This document shows, in pieces, positions 34,689-42,077 of a stretch of 64,000 bases of DNA. The number at the start of each line of letters is the position of its first letter. Position 1 is the first letter of the stretch. This DNA is from Poriferisodalis sp965215815 (lineage in GTDB: Bacteria; Actinomycetota; Acidimicrobiia; Acidimicrobiales; Poriferisodalaceae). Made by a program: the position numbers and the translations under genes. Under the pieces are notes generated by a model. That model did no database searches. It saw only the letters and a program-made list of their open reading frames with translations, and was not told the DNA's origin. The stretch lies in assembly GCF_965215815.1 (NCBI RefSeq), contig NZ_CBDCEO010000012.1, forward strand, positions 372,001 through 436,000. Direction: 5' to 3'.

Positions 34689-36103
34689 TGACCGAGACAG
34701 CAGAGACGGTCAAGACCGCCGACACCGCCGAGGCACAGCCGCGGAGCAACTACACCGAGGGCAACTTCGCCAGGGTGACCACAGAGCTCACCGCGTTTGA
34801 TCTCGAAGTGATCGGGGAGATCCCTGCAGCCTTTGAGGGCCGATACCTGCGCAACGGCCCGAACCCGGTGGTGCCGACCGATCCGGCAACGAGCCACTGG
34901 TTCACCGGCACGGGCATGGTGCATGGCGTGCGGTTGCGAGACGGCCGCGCCGAGTGGTATCGCAACCGCTGGGTCCGCGGTCACGAAGTCACCGAGACGT
35001 TCGGCGAGCCTCCAGTCCCCGGACCCAGCCGTGGCCTCGACTTCTCGCCGAACACCAGCGTCGGCGGCTATGCCGGAACCACCTGGGCGCTGGTCGAGGC
35101 CGGTGCGCTGCCGGCCGAACTTGGCTACGAGCTCGACACGGTGTGCCGCAACGACTTCTTGGGGACGCTGCAAACCGGCTTCACCGCTCATCCCAAGGTG
35201 GATCCCGCCACCGGCGAGATGCACGCCATCTGCTATGCGTGGCAGGACTTGCTGGACCACATCGAGTACGTCGTGGTCGGCACGGACGGCCAGGTGCGCA
35301 AGACGGTGGACATCCCGTTGGGTGGCATGTCGATGATCCACGACATGTCCCTCACCGAGAACTACGCGGTGGTGTACGACCTGCCGGTCACGGTCGACCT
35401 CGACATCGCGCTCAGCGGCAAGTCGTCGTTCCCCTTCCGGTGGGACCCCGACTACGGCGCCCGCGTTGGGCTGCTTCCGCGAGACGGCACAGCCGACGAG
35501 ATCATCTGGTGCGACGTCGGGCTCTGCTACGTGTTCCACCCGCTCAACGCCTACGAGGACGACGACGGGCGCGTGGTGCTCGACCTGTGCCGCTACGACA
35601 AGATGTTCGACCGGGATCTGCTGGGTCCCGCAGGCGATTCGAAGCCGACGCTGGACCGCTGGATCGTCGATCCGGTGAGCCGCCGGGTGTCGGAGCAACG
35701 GGTCGACGACCGGTTCCACGAATTCCCCCAGGTACGGGGTGATCGAACCGCCCGCAAGCACCGCTTCGGCTACACGGTCGGCGTCGCCGACGGTCTCATT
35801 CCCGGCGCCAACTACAAGGTCGACTATGACACCGGCATCGCGGTGTTTCACAATCACGGCCCCGGCCGGGGGAGCGGCGAGGCGGTCTTCGTTCCCGATC
35901 CCGACGGGACCGCCGAGGACGACGGCTGGCTGATCTCATTCATCTACGACGAGACCACCAACGGCAGCGAGCTGGTCATCCTCGACGCCCGGGATCTAAG
36001 CCGTGCTCCCGTGGCCCGGGTCCCCCTGCCCCAGCGTGTGCCTTACGGCTTCCACGGCAACTGGGTGCCCGACGAGACCGTCGCTCCGCCTGAGGCGACC
36101 TGA
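34688..36103 (+). CDS. Carotenoid/stilbene cleavage oxygenase family protein
   Basis: This 471-residue seven-bladed propeller Fe(II) oxygenase has all four iron histidines: H168 (TAHPKVD), H218 (MIHDMS), H284 (YVFHPLN) and H456 (GFHGNW). RNGPNPVVPTDP and HWFTGTGMVHGVRLRDGRAEWYRNRWVR near the N-terminus are standard. The family cleaves the double bond of carotenoids or of lignin-derived stilbenes. In this aromatic-degradation setting a lignostilbene-type substrate is as likely as a carotenoid. It overlaps the previous stop by one base. Confidence 0.93.
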   Translation: MTETAETVKTADTAEAQPRSNYTEGNFARVTTELTAFDLEVIGEIPAAFEGRYLRNGPNPVVPTDPATSHWFTGTGMVHGVRLRDGRAEWYRNRWVRGHEVTETFGEPPVPGPSRGLDFSPNTSVGGYAGTTWALVEAGALPAELGYELDTVCRNDFLGTLQTGFTAHPKVDPATGEMHAICYAWQDLLDHIEYVVVGTDGQVRKTVDIPLGGMSMIHDMSLTENYAVVYDLPVTVDLDIALSGKSSFPFRWDPDYGARVGLLPRDGTADEIIWCDVGLCYVFHPLNAYEDDDGRVVLDLCRYDKMFDRDLLGPAGDSKPTLDRWIVDPVSRRVSEQRVDDRFHEFPQVRGDRTARKHRFGYTVGVADGLIPGANYKVDYDTGIAVFHNHGPGRGSGEAVFVPDPDGTAEDDGWLISFIYDETTNGSELVILDARDLSRAPVARVPLPQRVPYGFHGNWVPDETVAPPEAT

Positions 36104-36125
36104 GCACCCGGCGGCGACATAGCTG

Positions 36126-37280
36126 ATGTCAGACCACGCGGAACTTGTCAGCCGGGCTCGCGAGCTGGCGCCCGCAATCGCGGGGCGCGCAGCCGATGCG
36201 GAGGCGATGCGCCGCCCCCCCGACGAGACGATTCGTGAACTCATCGACGCTGAGCTCATCTCGATTCTGGTGCCACGGCGCTGGGGTGGACTGCAGGGCT
36301 CGCTACACACCCATCGTGAGGTCGTGGAGATCATCAGCGCAGCGTGCATGTCCACCGGCTGGATACTGGCCTTCTACAGCGGCCACAACTGGATGGCGCT
36401 GAAGTTCTCCGAAGAGGCCCAAGCAGAGTTCTTCGATGGCAAGAACTACGCCCTCATCCCAGTCACCACGGCTCCCACGATCCGTATCGAGCCGACCGAT
36501 GGCGGGGTGATCGCCTCGGGACGCTCACCGTGGGGCACAGGAATCGTGCACGCGGACTGGGTGTGCACCGGCGGTCGGGGCACCGACGGCGACATCTACA
36601 TCGTGGCGATGCGTGCGACCGAGACAACTCTCGTCGACTCCTGGCACATGGCCGCAATGTCGGGCACGGGCAGCAACGACTTCGAGATAGATGACGTCTT
36701 CATTCCTGATCACCGGGTGCTGCGGCTGTTGGATTTCGTCAATGGCGACACGCCCGGCGCACGATTGCACGACGATCCCATGTACCTGTTGCCGCTCATG
36801 CCGTTCATCTACTGCGAGGCCCTGCCGGTGTTCTCGGGCGGGCTGCGGGGAGCGGCCACTGCCTTCGAGCACATCGTCAAGAACCGGGTGCGGACGCACA
36901 CGCGCGCCGTGGTGGCGGACGACAAGCTCGCGCACGCCCAGCTCGGCGAGGCTGCCGCAGCCGCACTGGTCGCGGAACGGCTGGTGGCCGATCAGGTGCG
37001 CGAGACCATCGAACTGGCCGAGTCGGGCCACACCTTCAGCCTCGAAGATCGCATTCGATTCAAGGCGCAGGCGGGATTTGTCGTGGATCACTGCCGCCGG
37101 GCGGTGAACGACATCATCCACCATTCAGGCACGTCAAATTTCGCCGACGACTCGCCTGTGCAGCGGTTCTTTCGAGACATCAACATGCTGGCAACGCACG
37201 CCTTCTTCGAACCGGACATGTGCCGCGAGCAGATGGGCCGGTCACTGCTCGGCTTGAAACCGACGACGCCGCTGATCTGA
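36126..37280 (+). CDS. HsaA-like flavin-dependent monooxygenase (acyl-CoA dehydrogenase fold)
   Basis: This 384-residue protein has the acyl-CoA dehydrogenase fold with the C-terminal domain of two-component flavin hydroxylases such as HsaA. Features: LISILVPRRWGGLQG, ISAACMSTGWILAFYSGHNWM (in place of the acyl-CoA loop), SGRSPWGTGIVHADWV and the end INMLATHAFFEPDMCREQMGRSLLGL. These enzymes hydroxylate phenols using FMNH2 from a separate reductase, which is not encoded here. It follows the carotenoid oxygenase by 22 bases. A paralogue lies at 38819, flanking an extradiol dioxygenase. Confidence 0.85.
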   Translation: MSDHAELVSRARELAPAIAGRAADAEAMRRPPDETIRELIDAELISILVPRRWGGLQGSLHTHREVVEIISAACMSTGWILAFYSGHNWMALKFSEEAQAEFFDGKNYALIPVTTAPTIRIEPTDGGVIASGRSPWGTGIVHADWVCTGGRGTDGDIYIVAMRATETTLVDSWHMAAMSGTGSNDFEIDDVFIPDHRVLRLLDFVNGDTPGARLHDDPMYLLPLMPFIYCEALPVFSGGLRGAATAFEHIVKNRVRTHTRAVVADDKLAHAQLGEAAAAALVAERLVADQVRETIELAESGHTFSLEDRIRFKAQAGFVVDHCRRAVNDIIHHSGTSNFADDSPVQRFFRDINMLATHAFFEPDMCREQMGRSLLGLKPTTPLI

Positions 37281-37314
37281 TTTCCGGCGACCGCTGCTGG
37301 CGGCAGCCACCGGC

Positions 37315-37503
37315 TCAGAAGACGCCGCCGTAGGTCGAGGCGATGTAGTCCGCTGTCGCTTTGACGTCGGCGGCCGTGCGGCCGTTGATGACGACGTTCA
37401 CGCCTTCTCGGGCCACGCTGTGAGCGCATGCTCGACCCAGTCCGCGGCTGGACGCCATCAAGATTGCTGAGCGACCGGCAAGTCCGAGATCCATGGCGAA
37501 CAC
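37315..37503 (-). pseudogene. Truncated short-chain dehydrogenase fragment
   Basis: An open frame of 62 codons contains only the first Rossmann unit of an SDR: AMDLGLAGRSAILMASSRGLGRACAHSVAREGVNVVINGRTAADV. It ends with ADYIASTYGGVF. The catalytic Ser-Tyr-Lys region is absent and no continuation is found downstream on this strand. I read it as the leftover of an SDR gene after a large deletion, although a tiny protein could still be made. Confidence 0.65.
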
Positions 37504-37581
37504 GCTCCCAGCGGCCGCATCTCGGGCCTCATGGTTCGCCGCGCCGCTGGGTTACGGTACTGGCGCCCAACAGGAGGCGAC

Positions 37582-38811
37582 ATGACTGACACCGCAACTC
37601 TGCCCCAGACCGCGGCGCCGACTGTGAAGGCAAGAGATGTCGCGTACATCCGGTTCTCGGCTCCGGATCTCGACGTCATGGAGACCTTCGTCACCGACTT
37701 TGGGCTGGTCGTGGCCCACCGCGACGACGACGTGTTGATCTCCCGAGGCCTTGAGCCGATGCCGTTCCTCCACGTCGTGCACCGGGGACCGGCCAAGTTC
37801 ATCGGCTGGGCGTTCGAAGTGAATACCGAGGACGACCTGCACGCGTTGGCCGGCGTAGTGCCCGGCTGCTCGCCGGTGCATGACATCGGCGGCGCCGAGG
37901 GTCAGCTCGGCGGCGGCAAGCGTGTCCATTTCGTCGAGCCGATCACCGGGTTTGTGCTCGAGGCGGTGCACGGCCAGCAGGCCGAACCGCTCGCGCCCCG
38001 CCGCGACCGCATCACCTACAACCATGCTGGTGTCTCCGAACGGGTCGGCGTTGAGCAGGACGTGAGCGGCAACCGCGCCCCGATCCAGAAGGATCCCGGG
38101 GCACCCGAGGTGTATCGACTCGGTCATGTCGTGGCGGCAGTGCCGCCCGGCGCCCACCACTTCTTCATGAAATTCCTGGCGGATACCTTCGGCATGCTCG
38201 TGAGCGATGCGGCCCGGATGATCATCCCGCCGGGCGCGGAGGAGCACTTCCCGCCGCCGCTGGTGGAGCTGATCAAGGCGACCGGTTCCGACGTGATGTT
38301 CCAGTTCATGCGCATGGACCGGGGCACTGCCGACACCGACCACCACAGCATCCTGGTGCTGCCGCTGATGGACGGAACTCCCGCAGCCCAGCTCAGCCAT
38401 GCCGCGTTCGAGGTGTTCAGCATGGACGACGTCTTCCGCGGTCACATGCACTTCCGGGAGCTGGCGGCGCAAGGCGCGCCGTATTCGCTGGCGTGGGGCG
38501 TCGGGCGCCACGTCTACGGCTCGCAGGTGTACGACTACTGGCACGATCCCTACGGTCACGTCCACGAGCACATGTGCGACGGCGACCGGGTGGACGCCAA
38601 CTTCGGCCCGAATGTCATCGACATGACCGATCCAGGGCAGATGGGCCACAACGGGGGCAACCAATGGGGCCCGACCGTCGAGGAATCCGGTGTTCACAAC
38701 CTCAACGGCCCCCAGTGCGACCCCAAGTTCGCGGATCAGCCCGATGACGTCCGCTCGTCGCTGCTATCGCGGGACCTGAGCGAGGTGCAGCACATCGTCG
38801 ACGCGCTCTGA
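37582..38811 (+). CDS. Type I extradiol dioxygenase (VOC fold), large form
   Basis: This 409-residue vicinal-oxygen-chelate protein has two repeats. The N-terminal repeat (about 20-135) has no metal ligands. The C-terminal repeat keeps the iron triad H182 (RLGHVVAA), H273 (LSHAAFEV) and E329 (YGHVHEHM), and YWHDPYG is the usual pre-Glu sequence. It should cleave a catechol meta to one hydroxyl. A C-terminal extension of about 70 residues is longer than in BphC-type enzymes. ATG 37582 has CAGGAGGCG upstream. It sits between two HsaA-like monooxygenases, an arrangement that suggests hydroxylation followed by ring opening. Confidence 0.87.
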   Translation: MTDTATLPQTAAPTVKARDVAYIRFSAPDLDVMETFVTDFGLVVAHRDDDVLISRGLEPMPFLHVVHRGPAKFIGWAFEVNTEDDLHALAGVVPGCSPVHDIGGAEGQLGGGKRVHFVEPITGFVLEAVHGQQAEPLAPRRDRITYNHAGVSERVGVEQDVSGNRAPIQKDPGAPEVYRLGHVVAAVPPGAHHFFMKFLADTFGMLVSDAARMIIPPGAEEHFPPPLVELIKATGSDVMFQFMRMDRGTADTDHHSILVLPLMDGTPAAQLSHAAFEVFSMDDVFRGHMHFRELAAQGAPYSLAWGVGRHVYGSQVYDYWHDPYGHVHEHMCDGDRVDANFGPNVIDMTDPGQMGHNGGNQWGPTVEESGVHNLNGPQCDPKFADQPDDVRSSLLSRDLSEVQHIVDAL

Positions 38812-38818
38812 GCCGGCG

Positions 38819-39985
38819 ATGAGCACCTACGAGAACCGGTTCCCGGCCGACCGGGAAGCCAACCGTGCCTACTTGCTGGCAGCGGTCTCGAGGGTGGCCG
38901 ACGCGCTGGCAGCTGGCCGGGAGGAGTCCGAGCAGACGCGACGGCTTTCACCGACGTCGGTTGAGGCGTTGCGGAAATCGGGGCTCTTCATGCTGAAGAC
39001 GCCCCGCGAGGTGGGCGGCGCCGAAGCTCATCCGGTGGTCCAGATGGACGTCATCGAGGCGGTTGCGATGATCGACTCGGCGGCTTCGTGGTGCATGTTC
39101 ATCTCTGCGGCGGTGACCGGTGCCACGCTGTCGCAGCTCCCTGACGAGGCTGTCGATGAGGTCCTCGCCGACGGCTTCCCGTTCATGGCCGGGGCGTTGC
39201 GGACGGGCGGGACGGCCCGAAAGGTCGACGGCGGATACCGGGTGTCAGGCCGGTGGGCGTGGGGCAGTGGTGTCGAGCATTCCGATTGGGTGATGGTGCC
39301 GGTGTTCTGCGACGGACCGCCGCTGATCAGGGCGCTTGTGCCTACGAGCGAGGTCATCCTGCATGACACTTGGCACACGCTGGGCATGCGCGGAACAGGC
39401 AGCTGCGATTACGAGCTGAACGATGTCTTCGTTCCCGACCGATTCGCGACCGACCTGCTCGGAGCCGAGCTGTTGCGGGGAGGGGCGCTGCACCGACTGG
39501 GATTGCCGGCGTACGTCGTGAACGAGCACGGCAGCTTCGCCTACGCCCTCGGCCGGCTGGCGCTTCGGACCATGAGCGAGGCCGCCATCGAGAAGAAGCG
39601 GGGCTACCTCGGCGGAGCCAGCATCGCTGATCGGCAGGTCTTCCAGCGTGCGATCGGTCAGGGCACCATCCGGATGAATGCCTGCGCGGCCGGGATGGCC
39701 GAGGCGCTCGAGCGGATGTTCGACTCAGCCGCAGAAGGTCCACCCAATCCGGCGTTGGCGACCGAGAGCCAGGCCGCGGCGGTGTGGTGCACCGACGAGG
39801 CAATCGACGTGGTAGGCGGCCTATTCCGCTACGCAGGCGGCAGCGCGGTCATGCTGGCGAACGAAATGCAGCGCATCCTGCGGGACATCTACACGGTGCA
39901 ATCGCACCTTATGGTCTCTGACATTGGTTACGAGAGCTACGGCTGCGTGGTCCTCGGCCTGGACCCCGGCGGCGGTCTTCCATAA
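38819..39985 (+). CDS. HsaA-like flavin-dependent monooxygenase, second copy
   Basis: This 388-residue protein has the same fold as the protein at 36126: LRKSGLFMLKTPREVGGAEAHP, SAASWCMFISAAVTGATLSQL, SGRWAWGSGVEHSDWVMV and the tail AGGSAVMLANEMQRILRDIYTVQSHLMVSDIGYE, typical of the type-2 acyl-CoA-dehydrogenase C-terminal domain. It starts 8 bases after the extradiol dioxygenase stop, so cotranscription is near certain. The thioredoxin-like gene with in-frame UGA follows after 31 bases. Confidence 0.87.
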   Translation: MSTYENRFPADREANRAYLLAAVSRVADALAAGREESEQTRRLSPTSVEALRKSGLFMLKTPREVGGAEAHPVVQMDVIEAVAMIDSAASWCMFISAAVTGATLSQLPDEAVDEVLADGFPFMAGALRTGGTARKVDGGYRVSGRWAWGSGVEHSDWVMVPVFCDGPPLIRALVPTSEVILHDTWHTLGMRGTGSCDYELNDVFVPDRFATDLLGAELLRGGALHRLGLPAYVVNEHGSFAYALGRLALRTMSEAAIEKKRGYLGGASIADRQVFQRAIGQGTIRMNACAAGMAEALERMFDSAAEGPPNPALATESQAAAVWCTDEAIDVVGGLFRYAGGSAVMLANEMQRILRDIYTVQSHLMVSDIGYESYGCVVLGLDPGGGLP

Positions 39986-40016
39986 TGGCGTGAGCCGGCT
40001 GAGGCAAGGAAAAATC

Positions 40017-41171
40017 GTGATCATCCTCGCCAACGACAAAGCGAGCACCGTCGCCCAGCGGACCGATGACACGCGAGAGCTGTGGGTGCGGGTCAACGAG
40101 CTCTCCGGAGCCACCGGCTGGCAGCTGAAACCTGAGGGTGTTTGCCTCGGCGAGCTGTGCGTGCCGCTGTTCGAACCCGAACGTGAAGCCTGGATCGCTG
40201 ACGCCGACGACTGGGTGTGGTTCTGCTACTCGGCCTTTGCCGACAAGATCGGCCAGAAACACGTTCGCGACGGCGGTGTGTGGAGCCTCGGCTCGGTGCC
40301 TGAGATTCGCCGATCTGGGTTGGAATCGGGGCTTGCCCCCGACTTCGAAATGGCCGAGCGCAACGGCGACACGCTGCGATTGTCCGACCTGCGAGGTCGC
40401 AAGGTGGTGTTGTTCACCTGGGCCTCCTGGTGAGGGTGCCGGATCAGCCTGCCGGTCTGGCAGGAGCTCTACACCTCGATCGGCCCCGACCGATTCGAGC
40501 TGGTCGGTGTGGCCCAAGACTCACGAGGCGAGGCTGCAGCGGGCAAGTGGCTCGACCGGGCCTCGCCGACGTATCGGTGCGTTGTCGACTCGACGCACCG
40601 GATCAGCTCGTTGTTCGGTTGGGTCAACGTGCCGTCGGCCGCATGGATCGACGAGGAGGGGCGCATCGTTCGCAGCAACGAAGGCGTGTACCCGGCCGAG
40701 GCCACAATCAAGTTCGGACTCGGCAAGGTCCGCATCGGCAGCGACGCGTTTGCCTCTGCGACTCGCGACTGGATCGAGCGAGGGGCGGACAGCGAGTTCG
40801 TTTGGTCAAGCGAGGAGCTAGCTGCTCGCCGCAAGCCGGTCGACGATGACACGCTGCTGGCGGAACCGACGTTCAAGCTCGCGCTGCACTTCGAAGCGGC
40901 AGGCGAGAGTGAGGGTGCACTGTGGCACTTCGAAGCTGCGCAACGCTTGGCGCCGGACAACTGGAACTACAACCGGCAGGGCTGGACGCACAAGGGGACC
41001 GCTTACGCACACCTGCGAGTGTTGAAGCGGACGAACGACATGCGCAAGAACTCCGACAAGAACTACTACGACCCCATGGAGCTGCCGGGCGAGAATCATC
41101 ACCAAGTCACGCAGCCAGATTGGATCTGGACACCCGCCCTGAAGCGGGTGAAGAGCCTGCTCCGCCGCTAA
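40017..41171 (+). CDS. Candidate selenoprotein: thioredoxin-like (TlpA/ResA-type) redox protein with UGA at the catalytic Cys
   Basis: The frame from GTG 40017 to 41171 is open for 384 residues apart from one TGA (40431-40433, residue 139). Around it the protein reads FTWASW-U-GCRISLPVWQELY. The TGA therefore stands exactly at the first Cys of the family's CxC redox motif, with C141 intact. Domains: N-terminal part (1-110), thioredoxin fold (about 112-245: APDFEMAERNGDTLRLSDLRG, VPSAAWIDEEG) and a TPR-like helical tail (FKLALHFEAAGESEGALWHFEAAQRLAP). A perfect hairpin with a GGTCT loop begins 14 bases after the TGA. The downstream frame is intact and conserved-looking. Alternative: a recent nonsense mutation. 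Sel genes are not in the window. Confidence 0.8.
40448..40464 (+). promoter_or_regulatory. Candidate bacterial SECIS element
   Basis: CCTGCC (40448-40453) and GGCAGG (40459-40464) form a perfect 6-bp stem closed by the loop GGTCT (40454-40458). The loop starts 20 bases after the in-frame TGA. The known E. coli fdhF SECIS has a GGUCU-containing apical loop, and bacterial SECIS loops lie roughly 16-37 bases after the UGA with G early in the loop, so sequence, shape and distance all fit. Confidence 0.75.
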
Positions 41172-41282
41172 CTGAGCGCCGCGTGATCGGCGCCTGCGCG
41201 CCTATGCCTTGTCGGCTGTGGGCGTGTTGATGAGCATCGCCACCAACAAGCAGACGCCCGCCGCGCCATGCTCGTGTGAAAA

Positions 41283-41288
41283 TATGAT
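41283..41288 (+). promoter_or_regulatory. Candidate -10 box of a leaderless antitoxin transcript
   Basis: TATGAT ends 6 bases before the antitoxin ATG at 41295, so transcription would begin at or next to the start codon. I see no good -35 hexamer at 17-bp spacing. Confidence 0.35.
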
Positions 41289-41294
41289 GAAGGT

Positions 41295-41594
41295 ATGACA
41301 AAGCGCCGAATTACCGTCACCGTCGATGCAGGTCTCATCGAGGCAGCGACCAACGCAGTGAATGCCGGGGATGCATCGTCCGTGAGTGCGTGGGTGAACG
41401 AGGCGATGGCAGCCAAGAGCGAGAAACGACGCCTCCTCGCAGCGTTGGCCGAGGCCATCGAGGATTATGAAGCCGAATTCGGTGAGATCACCGACGAGGC
41501 GCTGGACGAACGACAGCGCCTCGATCTTCAGGCCGCGGCGCAAGTCCGGGCGAGATTGCGCGAGCGGAAGGCGAAAGGTGAGTTTGGTACTTGA
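41295..41594 (+). CDS. VapB-like antitoxin
   Basis: This 99-residue antitoxin-like protein has a short ribbon-helix DNA-binding start (RRITVTVDAGLIEAATNAVNAGDASSVSAWVNEAM) and a charged helical tail (LAEAIEDYEAEFGEITDEALDERQRLDLQAAAQVRARLRERKAKGE). Its 3' end overlaps the PIN toxin gene by 17 bases. This layout, with a PIN toxin in an overlapping frame, is common in actinobacterial vapBC-like pairs. Confidence 0.85.
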   Translation: MTKRRITVTVDAGLIEAATNAVNAGDASSVSAWVNEAMAAKSEKRRLLAALAEAIEDYEAEFGEITDEALDERQRLDLQAAAQVRARLRERKAKGEFGT

Positions 41595-41958
41595 TTCGGG
41601 GGCGCTGATTTCCCTTGAACGCAACGACCTCGCAACCTGGGAGCGATTGTCGATTGCGCATCGCACGGGCCGTCCGCCCATAACGCACGGGGGCGTGATT
41701 GCTCAGGTATGGCGAGGCGGAACGGGCCGTCAAACCCGACTGGCGAGAGCGTTGCGTGGCATTCGAACGGAGCCTCTCGATGACGCGCTCGGGCGACGGG
41801 CGGGAGTGCTGCTTGCACGCTCGGGCCTCGCCGATGCGATCGATGCAGCGCTCGTCGCATTGTGCGACCACGACGATGAGATCCTGACCTCTGATCCTGA
41901 CGATATTGCTGTGCTCGTCGATGCAGCAGGCCTCCGCGTCGACATCCTGTCCGTCTGA
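41578..41958 (+). CDS. PIN-domain toxin (VapC-like)
   Basis: This PIN-domain protein has 126 residues: LVLDSGALISLERND provides the first Asp and a Glu, LADAIDAALVALC the third acid and ILTSDPDDIAVL the last pair. It starts at GTG 41578 inside the antitoxin frame. The toxin is likely an RNase. It differs from the VapC at 25158 in both motif context and antitoxin type, so the two pairs are unlikely to be recent duplicates. Confidence 0.85.
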   Translation: MSLVLDSGALISLERNDLATWERLSIAHRTGRPPITHGGVIAQVWRGGTGRQTRLARALRGIRTEPLDDALGRRAGVLLARSGLADAIDAALVALCDHDDEILTSDPDDIAVLVDAAGLRVDILSV

Positions 41959-42077
41959 ACGCCATCAGGAACTCAGGCGATGTACAGGGTCACGGCCACG
42001 CGACGGAGCCTGTGACGGAATTCGTGGCGCGGCCTTGACGTAGCGTGCCGGTCACTGACAAATGGGGGACAACACCG

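Noticed and set aside
40017..40433. Reading 40017-40433 as a truncated thioredoxin-like pseudogene
   Set aside because: The downstream frame stays open and family-like for 245 codons, the TGA is exactly at the redox Cys and a SECIS-like hairpin follows, so recoding is the better explanation. The pseudogene reading is kept only as an alternative.
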